Shown: one piece after another, positions 23,793 to 32,032 of the stretch | Position numbering within the stretch: the stretch's first letter is position 1 | Layout: every line of letters begins with the position of its first letter | From: an uncultured Clostridia bacterium | GTDB lineage: Bacteria > Bacillota > Clostridia > Christensenellales > Aristaeellaceae | Direction: 5' to 3' | Length of the DNA: 41,553 nucleotides | Assembly (NCBI GenBank): GCA_934636425.1 | Contig: CAKUAV010000008.1 | Location: forward strand, 1-41,553 | The notes under the pieces: generated by a model | Database searches by the model: none | What the model was told of the DNA's origin: nothing | What the model saw: only the letters and a program-made list of their open reading frames with translations | Position numbers and translations under genes: made by a program

Positions 23793-24710
23793 ATGACTGT
23801 CTATCAGTGGCTTTCCGACTGGATCTCGCTGCGCTCGCCCGGGCTCGCGCCGCGCACAGTAGAATCATACCGCGCGCTCGTCGCGCGCCATATCGCGCCC
23901 GCCTTCGGCTCGGTCGCGCTGGAAGATCTCTCGCCTGCGGCGATTCAATCGCTGCTCGCTGCGCTCTGCGACGCTGGCCATGCCCGCACGGCGCAGCTCG
24001 TGCTCGTGCTGCTGCGCGCTGCGCTCTCCGATGCGCTCGATCTCGGCGTAATCGCTGCCGATCCGACGCGTCGTGTGCTACGTCCGCGCCATGTCCGCGC
24101 CGATCCGCGCTACTGGTCGCCCGATGAGATGCGCGCTTTCGCGCTTCACTGCAACGGCGCGCCCTGGGGGCACGCCTGGCTGCTGGCCATGCTCTGCGGC
24201 TTGCGCCGCGGCGAGCTGGCCGGGCTGCGCTGGTCTGATGTCGATTTCGCCGCCAATGTGCTTCACATACGCAATCAACGGCAGCGGATCAGCGGCAAAG
24301 GCGTAATCGATTGCCCGCCGAAGAGCGCCGCCGGACGGCGCGATATTCCGCTGCCCGCCGATCTTGGCCGACTGCTGACGCTCGTAAAGCGCCGTCAGGC
24401 CGCGCAGGCCGCCGTCTGCGGCTTTTCTGCGGTCTATGTGGTCTCATACACGGACAACCGTCCGATCGACCCGCACGCCCTCAATGCGGCGCTCTCGCGC
24501 GATCTGGCCGCCGCCGGTCTCCCGCCGATCAACCTCCACGGCCTCCGTCACAGCATGGCCACCGCCGCCGTCGCCGCCGGCGTGCCGATCAAGGTCTTAC
24601 AAACGCTTCTCGGTCACGCAAACTTCGCCACAACAGCCGACATCTACGCACACGTTTTGCCCAACGACCGCAAAGTGGCAATTGACGCAGTCGCCGCGCA
24701 TGTGCTATGA
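23793..24710 (+). CDS. int: tyrosine-type site-specific integrase
   Basis: A 305-residue recombinase, complete. The N-terminal SAM-like core-binding domain spans residues 1-95 and the catalytic domain about 105-300. Catalytic residues are Arg138 (CGLRRGEL), Lys177 (PPKSAAGRRDIPL), His249 and Arg252 (HGLRHSMAT), His275 (LGHANFATT) and the nucleophile Tyr285 (ADIYAHV). The N-terminal arm-binding domain of larger phage integrases is absent. ATG 23793 follows GGAGGTGAT. The stop is 25 bases before attR, as is normal for an integrase gene beside its attachment site. Confidence 0.95.
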   Translation: MTVYQWLSDWISLRSPGLAPRTVESYRALVARHIAPAFGSVALEDLSPAAIQSLLAALCDAGHARTAQLVLVLLRAALSDALDLGVIAADPTRRVLRPRHVRADPRYWSPDEMRAFALHCNGAPWGHAWLLAMLCGLRRGELAGLRWSDVDFAANVLHIRNQRQRISGKGVIDCPPKSAAGRRDIPLPADLGRLLTLVKRRQAAQAAVCGFSAVYVVSYTDNRPIDPHALNAALSRDLAAAGLPPINLHGLRHSMATAAVAAGVPIKVLQTLLGHANFATTADIYAHVLPNDRKVAIDAVAAHVL

Positions 24711-24735
24711 TGATTAAATCCGATTTCACGCACCT

Positions 24736-24787
24736 CACCTGACTCTTAATCAGGGTGTCCAGGGTTCGAGTCCCTGAAGGCGCACTT
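24736..24787 (+). other. attR: attachment site attR (tRNA-Lys 3' fragment)
   Basis: Identical to 21,489-21,540 over 52 bases. It has only the anticodon arm, T arm and acceptor 3' strand, so it is not a second tRNA gene. Confidence 0.93.
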
Positions 24788-24791
24788 CATC

Positions 24792-24829
24792 GCTCAGAAT
24801 TGCAGGAAACTGTGACTCTGAGCTTTTTT
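24792..24829 (+). terminator. original tRNA-Lys terminator, now displaced
   Basis: GCTCAGA (24,792-24,798) pairs with TCTGAGC (24,817-24,823), followed by six T. It lies where the tRNA terminator would be if the element were removed. Confidence 0.75.
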
Positions 24830-24917
24830 ATACTCTGCTGCATGAAGTGCCTGTTTGAACAATAGCCTGCTTTTGCATCCATCGACGTTTCAGCAGCAAT
24901 AAAATGTTAAAAGCATA

Positions 24918-24946
24918 TTGACAGGCTATTTCTTATAGACTATAAT
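24918..24946 (+). promoter_or_regulatory. perfect-consensus sigma-A promoter
   Basis: TTGACA, 17 bases, TATAAT: every -35 and -10 base fits. Start near 24,953. It drives the two-gene isomerase/amidohydrolase operon. Confidence 0.92.
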
Positions 24947-25012
24947 AAACTAAATTTCATAGCACGCAAGTCCTTCACAGAAAAAGCGATAGCAAATACA
25001 GGAGGAATACGC

Positions 25013-25945
25013 ATGGCCTATCCCATTTCCACCTCGCTGCATCTGATGTTTGACAAGAGCTTTGAGCGCCCCGTCGAGGAACAGGTGACGCGCATTGTCA
25101 AAAACTGCTTCGAATATCTGGATTTCAACTTCCTCGACTGGTTCTGGGACAAGCGCTCGCCGTTCGTCGGCGACGGCTGGGAAAGCTGGATCGAGCGCGC
25201 CGGAGAAACCGCGCACAAGCTGGGCGCGGCGTTCAATCAGGCGCACGCGCCCTGCCCGTGCTTCGCCTGCGCTCATGATCCCGCCCTGCTCCATGAATAC
25301 ATCCGCCGCGCGATCATCGGCTGCCATATTCTGAACATTCCCTGGATGGTCTATCACGTCATTCCACATCCCACGAGCTTTGCCGGCAAGCATATGGGGG
25401 TTTTTGAATACAACCATGAATTTTTCGCGCCAGTTCAGGAGCTGGCTCACAAATACGGCGTCGGCATCGCGTTGGAAAACATATGGCCCGTCTACGAGGA
25501 TATGCCTTACGCTCGTACAGAGGATCTCATCGCGCTGGTCGATAGCTTCAATGATCCGCTGGTCGGCGTCTGCTGGGACACAGGCCACGGAAATCTGACT
25601 CAGAACAGCCATAACTATAAGCGGCATAACCGCCCCGACCTGCTCCCCCTGCGCGATCAGTATGCCCAGATCACGAAGCTCGGCAAGCGTCTCAAATGCC
25701 TGCACATCAACGATAACAACGGCATGGACGACGACCATATCACGCCCTTCTTCGGCACAATAGACTGGCCGAACGTCATCCGCGCACTGGACGATATCGG
25801 CTATGAGCATTCTTTCACATTCGAGGCGCACAACTGCATCCACCGTATGCTGGATTCCGGCTGTACGGGCAACTGCATTGACCTGACCATACAGCTTCTG
25901 CACGCAGTCGGTCAGCAGCTGGTCGGCATGAGCCGCTTCAAGTAA
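25013..25945 (+). CDS. TIM-barrel sugar phosphate isomerase/epimerase family protein
   Basis: A 310-residue protein of the xylose-isomerase-like/AP-endonuclease-2 superfamily. Probable metal ligands are Glu in IALENIWPVYED, Asp and His in VGVCWDTGHGN, His in CLHINDN, and Glu in SFTFEAHNC. Most relatives interconvert sugars, keto-sugars or inositol derivatives, but the substrate cannot be deduced. ATG 25013 follows AGGAGG under a perfect promoter, so expression is probably high. The amidohydrolase gene follows after 25 bases, so the two probably act in one small catabolic step. Confidence 0.85.
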   Translation: MAYPISTSLHLMFDKSFERPVEEQVTRIVKNCFEYLDFNFLDWFWDKRSPFVGDGWESWIERAGETAHKLGAAFNQAHAPCPCFACAHDPALLHEYIRRAIIGCHILNIPWMVYHVIPHPTSFAGKHMGVFEYNHEFFAPVQELAHKYGVGIALENIWPVYEDMPYARTEDLIALVDSFNDPLVGVCWDTGHGNLTQNSHNYKRHNRPDLLPLRDQYAQITKLGKRLKCLHINDNNGMDDDHITPFFGTIDWPNVIRALDDIGYEHSFTFEAHNCIHRMLDSGCTGNCIDLTIQLLHAVGQQLVGMSRFK

Positions 25946-25970
25946 AAAACGCCGAAAGGAGTCCTGCCCC

Positions 25971-26999
25971 ATGACCGTCTGCGACGGACACATTCACCTC
26001 AACCCCGGCTTTGCCGACGACGTGCGCCGCGCCGCCGACGCGGAAAACGCCGCGCGCTACTCGCTGCTTTCCCTCGCCCAGCTGCGCGGCGACCCCGCTC
26101 AGAACACCGAGACGCTGCTGGCCAAGGCGCTCGATCCCGCGCGCTGCTTCGCCTTTTGCAGCCTCGATTACGAAAGAAACGGCCAGCCCGCGCCCGATCC
26201 GCTCGAGCAGGTCAGGCTCTGGCTCGACGCGGGCTTCGACGGCGTCAAGTTCATCGAGACCAAGCCCAACTGTCAGCGCCGTCTGGGCGTCCGGCTGGAC
26301 GATATGCGCTTTGACCCGATGTTTGCCTATCTCGAGGAGCGCGGCGTGCCGATACTCTGGCACAACGGCGATCCCGCGCCGTTCTGGGATGCGGACAAGT
26401 GCCCCAAATGGGCAATCGAGCGCGGCTGGGCCTATCTCGATCCGAGCTATCTCTCGCTCGATGCGCTCTATGGCATCGTCGAGACTGTGCTGGAGCGCCA
26501 TCCGAAGCTGCGCGTCACATTCGCGCATTTCTATTTCGTCTCCGACGATCCCGCGCACGCCGAGCGCATGATGACGCGCTATCCCAACGTGCATTTCGAC
26601 ATAACGCCCGGCACCGAGATGTACCCCGCCTTTTCCGAAAACGCCGGCTTTTTCCGCGATTTCATCACGCGCTATGCCGACCGCATACAGTACGGCACCG
26701 ATACCGGATGCGACGCGTCGAACACCGTGTTCAATGCGTCCATGCGCGACAACATCATGCGCTTCCTCGCCACCAATGAGGAAGCCGTCATCCACGGCAC
26801 GCCCGCCCGCGGCATTGCACTGGCCGAGGACACGGTGGAGCAGATCATGAGCCGCACGCACGACGGCTTCGTCGGCCTCGTGCCCAGGCCCATCGACAGA
26901 GCCACAGCGCGCATCGCCTGTGAAGCCGCCGTTGAGCGCTGCTCTCCCGATCAGAAGCCCTTTGCCCAGCGCGCCATGGAGCGCATATGCGCGCTGTAA
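25971..26999 (+). CDS. amidohydrolase-2 family metal-dependent hydrolase
   Basis: A 342-residue TIM-barrel hydrolase. The metal motif HIH is at the N-terminus (CDGHIHLNPG); further ligands are His in ILWHNGDP, His in VTFAHFYF and Asp in YGTDTGCD, the arrangement of the ACMSD/amidohydrolase-2 group, which includes decarboxylases and lactonases. No signal peptide. AAAGGAG precedes ATG 25971. With an isomerase/epimerase partner, a sugar-acid lactone or similar substrate is possible; this is inference. Confidence 0.85.
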   Translation: MTVCDGHIHLNPGFADDVRRAADAENAARYSLLSLAQLRGDPAQNTETLLAKALDPARCFAFCSLDYERNGQPAPDPLEQVRLWLDAGFDGVKFIETKPNCQRRLGVRLDDMRFDPMFAYLEERGVPILWHNGDPAPFWDADKCPKWAIERGWAYLDPSYLSLDALYGIVETVLERHPKLRVTFAHFYFVSDDPAHAERMMTRYPNVHFDITPGTEMYPAFSENAGFFRDFITRYADRIQYGTDTGCDASNTVFNASMRDNIMRFLATNEEAVIHGTPARGIALAEDTVEQIMSRTHDGFVGLVPRPIDRATARIACEAAVERCSPDQKPFAQRAMERICAL

Positions 27000-27017
27000 C
27001 ATCCCGATAAACCAGCG

Positions 27018-27045
27018 CCCCGCCGCGATTCACTGCGCGGCGGGG
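27018..27045 (+). terminator. GC-rich hairpin after the amidohydrolase gene
   Basis: CCCCGCCGCG and CGCGGCGGGG form a perfect 10-base stem with an 8-base loop. There is no T-run; repeat copy E begins within a few bases. Confidence 0.5.
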
Positions 27046-27048
27046 TCG

Positions 27049-27190
27049 GCTTGTCAAAAAAGGTCTTAACAAGCTGACGAACGGGGATGCAAGTTCCCTG
27101 CCGTGCCCCCTCTCCGGTTTTTACTCTGGAAATGGGATTTCCCGCCGCATAAATCATCCCGTCCCACCCGTACACGCTGCTGGATATATC
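27049..27190 (-). repeat. MITE-like element copy E (reverse orientation)
   Basis: Read on the minus strand it has GCAGCGTGTACGGGTGGGAC, the CCCATTTCCAGAG arm, GGGAACTTGCATCCCC and the end CTTGTTAAGACCTTTTTTGA with CAAGC, nearly the same as the end of copy B. It is the only copy in this orientation. Confidence 0.7.
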
Positions 27191-27458
27191 CCACACCTTT
27201 GCGCGATGAAGTTTTCTCCGCGCATCACCCGGCTGCGTGCGCGCCGCGCGGACTGATATTGCCGTTCGCGCCGTCAAATCAGGGCGCTTCGCCGGCCGTA
27301 AAAGCGCAGATCGCCCTGCGGCCAATGCAGTGTTTCGGGAATTTTCCCCGCCATGCCGGAAGACATTTTGCGATTGTCCCGCGCCGCGTCCGTGCGATCG
27401 ATAGCTTCATTTTGCCGGCCTTTCCGCAATGTCAGCGCTGTGACGCGGCATGACAAAA
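27191..27458. other. intergenic stretch, nothing recognised
   Basis: Between repeat copy E and the araD terminator I see no credible gene, promoter or RNA. Confidence 0.5.
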
Positions 27459-27503
27459 GGGCGCTGTGCGCAATGGTTTTCCGCCGCGCACAGCGCCCTT
27501 TTT
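27459..27503. terminator. terminator after araD
   Basis: GGGCGCTGTGCGC (27,459-27,471) and GCGCACAGCGCCC (27,486-27,498) form a perfect 13-base stem, with TTTTT on the plus strand and TTTT on the minus strand. It closes the araA-araB-araD operon. Confidence 0.85.
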
Positions 27504-27524
27504 CTGCTTTGTCAGTTTCAGCGC

Positions 27525-28220
27525 TTACCGCTGTCCGTAATAGGCGTTTTTCCCGTGCTTGCGCCGGTAATGCCGCTCCAGCAGCGCCTGCTGCATACCG
27601 CCGCGGTCGGGATTGAGCGTCATGGCGTGATAGTCCATAAACGCGCACTCCTCCATGACCACGGCGTTGTGTACGGCGCCCATGGGGTCCGTGCCCCACG
27701 CGAACGGGCCGTGGCTGAACACCAGCACGCCGGGCACCTGATCGGGATCGATCTGCCGGGTGCGGAACGTTTCGATGATCACAGCGCCGGTTTCCCGCTC
27801 GTATGCGCCGTTGATCTCGGCCTCTGTCATGGGACGCGTGCAGGGAATGTCGCCGTAGAAGTCGTCGCCCTGCGTTGTGCCCATGGCGGGGATGTCCATT
27901 CCCGCCTGCGCGAAGCTGGTGGCCCATCGGCTGTGCGTGTGCACAATGCCGCCGCACGCCGGAAAGGCGCTGTACAGCGCCAGATGCGTCGCCGTGTCGC
28001 TGCTCGGCTTCCAGCGTCCCTCCACATGGTTGCCGTCAATGTCCACCACGACCATATCCTCCGGCGTCATGCTCTGATAATCCACGCCGCTGGGCTTGAT
28101 GACGACGAGTCCTCTTTCCCGGTCGATGCCGCTGACATTGCCCCATGTGAACGTCACAAGATTATATCTGGGCAGGAGCAGATTGGCCTGACATACCTGT
28201 TCTTTCAATGCTTCCAACAT
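27525..28220 (-). CDS. araD: L-ribulose-5-phosphate 4-epimerase
   Basis: A 231-residue class II aldolase-type zinc enzyme that converts L-ribulose-5-phosphate to D-xylulose-5-phosphate, the last step of arabinose entry to the pentose phosphate pathway. Visible are TWGNVSGID, IKPSGVDY, the zinc histidines in VHTHSRWAT, the MGTTQGDDFYGDIPC loop and FSHGPFAWG. I choose ATG 28220, six to eight bases after GAGGAG; an in-frame GTG at 28235 precedes this site. It is 11 bases after araB. Confidence 0.96.
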   Translation of the reverse strand: MLEALKEQVCQANLLLPRYNLVTFTWGNVSGIDRERGLVVIKPSGVDYQSMTPEDMVVVDIDGNHVEGRWKPSSDTATHLALYSAFPACGGIVHTHSRWATSFAQAGMDIPAMGTTQGDDFYGDIPCTRPMTEAEINGAYERETGAVIIETFRTRQIDPDQVPGVLVFSHGPFAWGTDPMGAVHNAVVMEECAFMDYHAMTLNPDRGGMQQALLERHYRRKHGKNAYYGQR

Positions 28221-28231
28221 GGTCTTTCTCC

Positions 28232-29800
28232 TCACATCGCTTCAACAGCCGCTCTCTCGATGGACAGGCCTTTCTGATACCGCGTCAAAAAGGCTCTGAA
28301 ACCCGCGACGTCCGCCTCGTCCGCCATGACCGCGTCCACATGCACGCCGGAGAAGACCGACTCGTTCAGATAGTCCGCGAGCGTCTGTCCCTCCCGCTTC
28401 CAGAGCCTGTAGGCCGCCAGCAGCGCCATGCCGTACGGGCCGCCCTCTCCGGCGGTTTCCATCACGCAGACCGGCGCGCACACCGCCGCCGAGAGCATGC
28501 GCTGTCCCACGCCGGGGGTCTTGAAATAGCCGCCATGCGCGCAGAGACGGTCGATGGGCACATTTTCCTGACGGGTCAGTATGTCGACGCCAATCTTCAG
28601 CGTCGCCAGCGCGGAGAAGAGATGCGCGCGCATGAAGTTGGCCAGCGTCAGCCGCGCCTCCGGCGTGCGGGCGAACACAGGGCAGCCCGCGTCCAGATCG
28701 GTTATCCCCTCGCCGGAGAGATAGTTGTAGCTCATGAGTCCCCCGCAGTCCTTTTCCCCCTCGAGCGCCTTGTTGAACAACAGCGTGTAGAGCGCGTTTT
28801 TATCCACGGGCGCGCCTATGGCCTGAGCGAATTCTCCCATCAGGTTTACCCAGGCGTTTATGTCGCTGGTGCAGTTGTTGCAGTGCGCCATGGCCACGGG
28901 CTTTCCGTCGGGCGTAGCGACCATGTCGATCTCCCGATGCACGCCGGGCAGGCGCTCCACCACGATCATGGCGAAGTCGCTTGTGCCCGCCGATACATTG
29001 CCGGTGCGCGGCGTGATGCTGTTGGTGGCCGTCATGCCGGTTCCCGCGTCGCCTTCCGGGGGCGCGAAGGGAATGCCGGGGCGCAGATCGCCCTCGGGAT
29101 CCAGAAACGCAGCGCCCTCCGCCCTCAGCTCTCCGGCAGGATCTCCGGCCGTCAGCACGGCGGGCAGTATGTCCTCAAGCCGCCATGAATAACCCTTCTC
29201 GGCAATCAGCGCGTCAAACTGCGCCATCATGGCCTGATTGTAGCGCGGGCTTTCGCCGTCGATCGGGAACATGCCGCTGGCCTCGCCAACGCCCAGCGCC
29301 CTCACGCCGGTCAGCTTTTCGTGGATATACCCCGCCAGCGTCGTAATATGCGCGAGGCGCGGCAGATGCTCCTCGCCGCGCAGCATCGCCTGATACAGAT
29401 GCGCGATGCTCCAGCGCTGGGGAATGTTGAAGTGAAACAGCTCGGTCAGCTTCTCCGCCGCCTCGCCGGTCATTGTGTTGCGCCATGTGCGAAACGCCGT
29501 CAGCAGAGCGCCGTCGCGGTCAAAGGGCAGATAGCCGTGCATCATGCCGGACACGCCGATCGCGCCGACCTGCGTCAGCGTCACGCCGAATTTTTCGCGC
29601 ACGTCGCGCTTCAGCGCCGCATAGCAGGCCTGAAGACCGCTGTGGATCGCCTCCATGCTGTATGTCCACACGCCGTCCTTCAGCTGGTTTTCCCACTCAT
29701 GGCTGCCCTGAGCGATGGGACGGTGCGCCTCGTCGATCAGCACGGCCTTTATACGCGTTGAGCCCAGCTCGATTCCAAGCGCCGTCTTTCTCAGATCCAT
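28232..29800 (-). CDS. araB: ribulokinase, FGGY family
   Basis: A 522-residue sugar kinase phosphorylating L-ribulose. The N-terminal phosphate loop is LGIELGSTRIKAVLID; the FGGY core shows as GVSGMMHGYLPFD, GNVSAGTSDFAMIV and CAHGGYFKTPGVGQRML. It belongs to the xylulokinase-like branch of ribulokinases found in Firmicutes and not to the long E. coli AraB type, so the name rests partly on its position between araA and araD. ATG 29800 is preceded by GAGGTGA overlapping the araA stop. Confidence 0.88.
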   Translation of the reverse strand: MDLRKTALGIELGSTRIKAVLIDEAHRPIAQGSHEWENQLKDGVWTYSMEAIHSGLQACYAALKRDVREKFGVTLTQVGAIGVSGMMHGYLPFDRDGALLTAFRTWRNTMTGEAAEKLTELFHFNIPQRWSIAHLYQAMLRGEEHLPRLAHITTLAGYIHEKLTGVRALGVGEASGMFPIDGESPRYNQAMMAQFDALIAEKGYSWRLEDILPAVLTAGDPAGELRAEGAAFLDPEGDLRPGIPFAPPEGDAGTGMTATNSITPRTGNVSAGTSDFAMIVVERLPGVHREIDMVATPDGKPVAMAHCNNCTSDINAWVNLMGEFAQAIGAPVDKNALYTLLFNKALEGEKDCGGLMSYNYLSGEGITDLDAGCPVFARTPEARLTLANFMRAHLFSALATLKIGVDILTRQENVPIDRLCAHGGYFKTPGVGQRMLSAAVCAPVCVMETAGEGGPYGMALLAAYRLWKREGQTLADYLNESVFSGVHVDAVMADEADVAGFRAFLTRYQKGLSIERAAVEAM

Positions 29801-29805
29801 AGCGC

Positions 29806-31278
29806 TCACCTCAGCTTCCAGGCCAGATCATTCAGGAAGAGCTGCTCTTCCAGCTTTTCCGGCGTGGTATCGTCTGTGATGTGAACAAACTCAATCTCCA
29901 TCATGCGCGCCCAATCCCGCATCATCTCCGCCGTCACGTCGTAGGAGAGCACGGTGTGGTGCGCTCCGCCGGCGGTAAGCCAGCATTCCAGCCCGGTGGT
30001 CAGATCGGGCTTGGCGCGCCACATCACCCGCGCCACGGGCAGATTGGGCATGGGCATTATGGGCTTGACCGCCTCGATGTCCTGAACGATCAGGCGCATC
30101 CGCCCGCCCATATCGATCAGGCTGACCACAATGGCAGGGCCGGCCTTGCCCTCGAACACCAGCCGGGCGGGATCCTTCTCGTTCATGCCGATGCCCAGCG
30201 GATGGGTTTCAATGCGGGGTCTTCCCGCCGCCAGCGACGGGCACACCTCCAGCATATGCGCGCCCAGAGAGTACTCCTGCCCCTCGACCAGATGATAGGT
30301 GTAGTCCTCCATGAAGGCCGAAGCGCCGTTTCCGTCCCTGCCCATGGCCTTGAGTATGGCGGTCATCGCCGAGACCTTCCAGTCGCCCTCGCCGCCATAG
30401 CCGTAGCCCTGCGCCATCAGATGCTGGCTGGCCAGCCCCGGGAGCTGCTCCATGCCGTACAGATCCTGGAACGTGTTGGAAAACGCCCGGCAGCCTTCCC
30501 GATCCATCATGCGCTTCATGGCGATTTCCTCCCGCGCCTGATAGCGTACGGCGGCCAGATCGTCGGTCGCCATATCGTACTGCGCGCGGTAAACCGCCAT
30601 CAGCGCGTCAATCTCCGCCTCGGAGACGGCGTTCATCTCCTTCACCAGATCGCCCACGGCCCAGGTGTTGACCTGCCAGCCCAGCTTGATCTGCGCCTCC
30701 ACCTTGTCGCCCTCTGTGACGGCCACCTCCCGCATATTGTCGCCAAAGCGCATGACCTTCATATCCCGGCTGACCGCCGCGCCGACGGCTGCGCGCATCC
30801 AGTCGCCCAGCCTCCGCCTCAGCCCTTCGTCCTGCCAGTATCCGGCGATGATCTTGCGGGGCTTGCGCAGACGCGCGCCTATGAATCCATGCTCCCGGTC
30901 GCCGTGCGCGGCCTGATTCAGATTCATGAAGTCCATGTCGATTTCCTCATTGGGAATCTCGCGGTTATACTGCGTCGCCATATGGCACCAGGGCTTCTGC
31001 AGATCGCGCAGGCCGTCGATCCACATCTTGCTCGGGCTGAACGTGTGGCACCACGTGATGACACCCGCGCATTCCTGACGGTAATTGGCCTCCCGAACCA
31101 CTTCGGAGATTTCGCGGTTGGTCTTCGCGGTGACCTTGTAAATCAGCGGGAAGGGCAGCGCTTTGCTCAGCTTCTGCGCCATCTCGCGGGCGCGCGTCTC
31201 CACTGTGCGCAGCACGTCCTCGCCGTAGAGGAACTGGCTGCCGACCACGAACCAGAATTCATATTGCCTGTTCATCAT
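29806..31278 (-). CDS. araA: L-arabinose isomerase
   Basis: A 490-residue manganese-dependent enzyme interconverting L-arabinose and L-ribulose. The N-terminus EFWFVVGSQFLYGED is the family hallmark. Metal-site residues are Glu in ASAFMEDYTYHL and AHMLEVCPS, and His in ETHPLGIG and AHHTVLSYD. Length fits. The start is ATG 31278 or the adjacent ATG 31275, behind GAGG. It is preceded by a broken response-regulator gene ending 13 bases upstream. No arabinose transporter or AraR is present in the window. Confidence 0.96.
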   Translation of the reverse strand: MMNRQYEFWFVVGSQFLYGEDVLRTVETRAREMAQKLSKALPFPLIYKVTAKTNREISEVVREANYRQECAGVITWCHTFSPSKMWIDGLRDLQKPWCHMATQYNREIPNEEIDMDFMNLNQAAHGDREHGFIGARLRKPRKIIAGYWQDEGLRRRLGDWMRAAVGAAVSRDMKVMRFGDNMREVAVTEGDKVEAQIKLGWQVNTWAVGDLVKEMNAVSEAEIDALMAVYRAQYDMATDDLAAVRYQAREEIAMKRMMDREGCRAFSNTFQDLYGMEQLPGLASQHLMAQGYGYGGEGDWKVSAMTAILKAMGRDGNGASAFMEDYTYHLVEGQEYSLGAHMLEVCPSLAAGRPRIETHPLGIGMNEKDPARLVFEGKAGPAIVVSLIDMGGRMRLIVQDIEAVKPIMPMPNLPVARVMWRAKPDLTTGLECWLTAGGAHHTVLSYDVTAEMMRDWARMMEIEFVHITDDTTPEKLEEQLFLNDLAWKLR

Positions 31279-31291
31279 GTCGTCCTCACTT

Positions 31292-31444
31292 TCAATAATT
31301 CGAACTGTTCGCCGCGTCAGGTCTTTCCGTCGTTCCCCTTGAGGCACGCGGGCAGAATGCGTACGGCCCCTGCACGTTCTCGATTGTGCTGCGGATATTC
31401 TGACGAATCAGCAGCTCGTCCTCCACCACAAATATCTGATACAT
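31292..31444 (-). pseudogene. truncated YesN-type response regulator (N-terminus only)
   Basis: ATG 31444 after GGAGGG opens a 50-residue frame. The first 31 residues, MYQIFVVEDELLIRQNIRST then IENVQGPYAFC, are a clear receiver-domain start with the acidic pair ED. After that the sequence changes to unrelated PRASRGTTERPDAANSSNY and stops. The phosphorylation aspartate, the rest of the receiver and the AraC-type DNA-binding domain are all missing. It lies under the operon promoter directly before araA, so a deletion has probably fused this promoter to araA. A functional leader peptide is an alternative. Confidence 0.8.
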
Positions 31445-31566
31445 GGCGTTTCCCTCCGGCTCGCGGCGCCAGCGCCCTCTGCTCGCCCGTCGTGTGTGCC
31501 AAATGCGCTGCGGCCTGTTCGGGCGCGCCGTCCCTGCCGCTGCGGCTTCCCCGCTTCATACAATTG

Positions 31567-31595
31567 ATGATAACATACTTTTCTCATTCTTTCAA
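31567..31595 (-). promoter_or_regulatory. sigma-A promoter of the ara operon
   Basis: Minus strand TTGAAA, 17 bases, TATCAT. Start near 31,560. It lies upstream of the truncated response regulator and araA. Confidence 0.78.
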
Positions 31596-31618
31596 CCGCA
31601 TAAAACCGCCTTAAGCGG

Positions 31619-31657
31619 CGCATTGCGCGGGCGCAAATATCCGCGCAATGCGTTTTT
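31619..31657 (+). terminator. orphan terminator, plus strand
   Basis: CGCATTGCGCGG (31,619-31,630) and CCGCGCAATGCG (31,641-31,652) form a perfect 12-base stem followed by TTTTT. No plus-strand gene ends upstream of it, which suggests that neighbouring DNA has been lost. Confidence 0.75.
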
Positions 31658-31827
31658 CCGCGCGCCGAGCGCCAAAAGAGAAAGCGCCGCCCGATGCTAT
31701 ATTCCATCTAAGCGATAAACACAGCGCCCAAAATACGCGATAATTGGGCAATGGAAGATGCTGAAGATCAGCGAAGAAAAAAGCTGCGATTGACGCAGCG
31801 AAACGGTTGGAAGCGCCGGAAGAACGC

Positions 31828-32032
31828 GGGCTGTCAGAAAACCTTCGGGAGCTCGAGAGTATCAAAATCCTCTCGAATTTTCAAACATATCCGGCAGCGT
31901 ATACGATGGGGCAATACGACTTTTTGCGTCGAAAAGTCCCATTTCCAGCGCTAAAGCTGAAGAATGTGGCATACAGCGGGGAACTTGCTTCCCTGTCCGC
32001 CCGCTTTGTAAAAACTCTTTTGACAGGCTGAG
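31828..32032 (+). repeat. MITE-like element copy F
   Basis: It begins GGGCTGTCAGAAAACC and ends CTCTTTTGACAGGCTGAG. The core has CGACTTTTTGCGTCGAAAAG and the GGGGAACTTGCTTCCC hairpin. Flanks share CYGGAAGAACG (31,816-31,826 and 32,035-32,045, one mismatch), again suggesting target duplication. Confidence 0.72.

Larger units (their letters stand above)
21489..24787. mobile_element. small tRNA-Lys integrative element, about 3.25 kb
   Basis: It is bounded by 52-bp direct repeats and carries a tyrosine integrase next to the right end. Inside, left to right: a 48-residue ribbon-helix-helix gene with strong promoter, about 900 bases of very GC-rich hairpin-filled DNA including a 30-base palindrome, a second ribbon-helix-helix gene, an 88-residue unknown, a DnaD-like replication protein and the integrase. 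No capsid, tail, lysis, relaxase or secretion genes are seen. It could be a phage or plasmid satellite, or the minimal core of a larger decayed element. The host tRNA is kept intact and receives a new terminator from the element. Confidence 0.85.

Noticed and set aside
24736..24787. A second tRNA-Lys gene
   Set aside because: Only the 3' part is present; the acceptor 5' strand and D arm are absent. It is the right attachment site.
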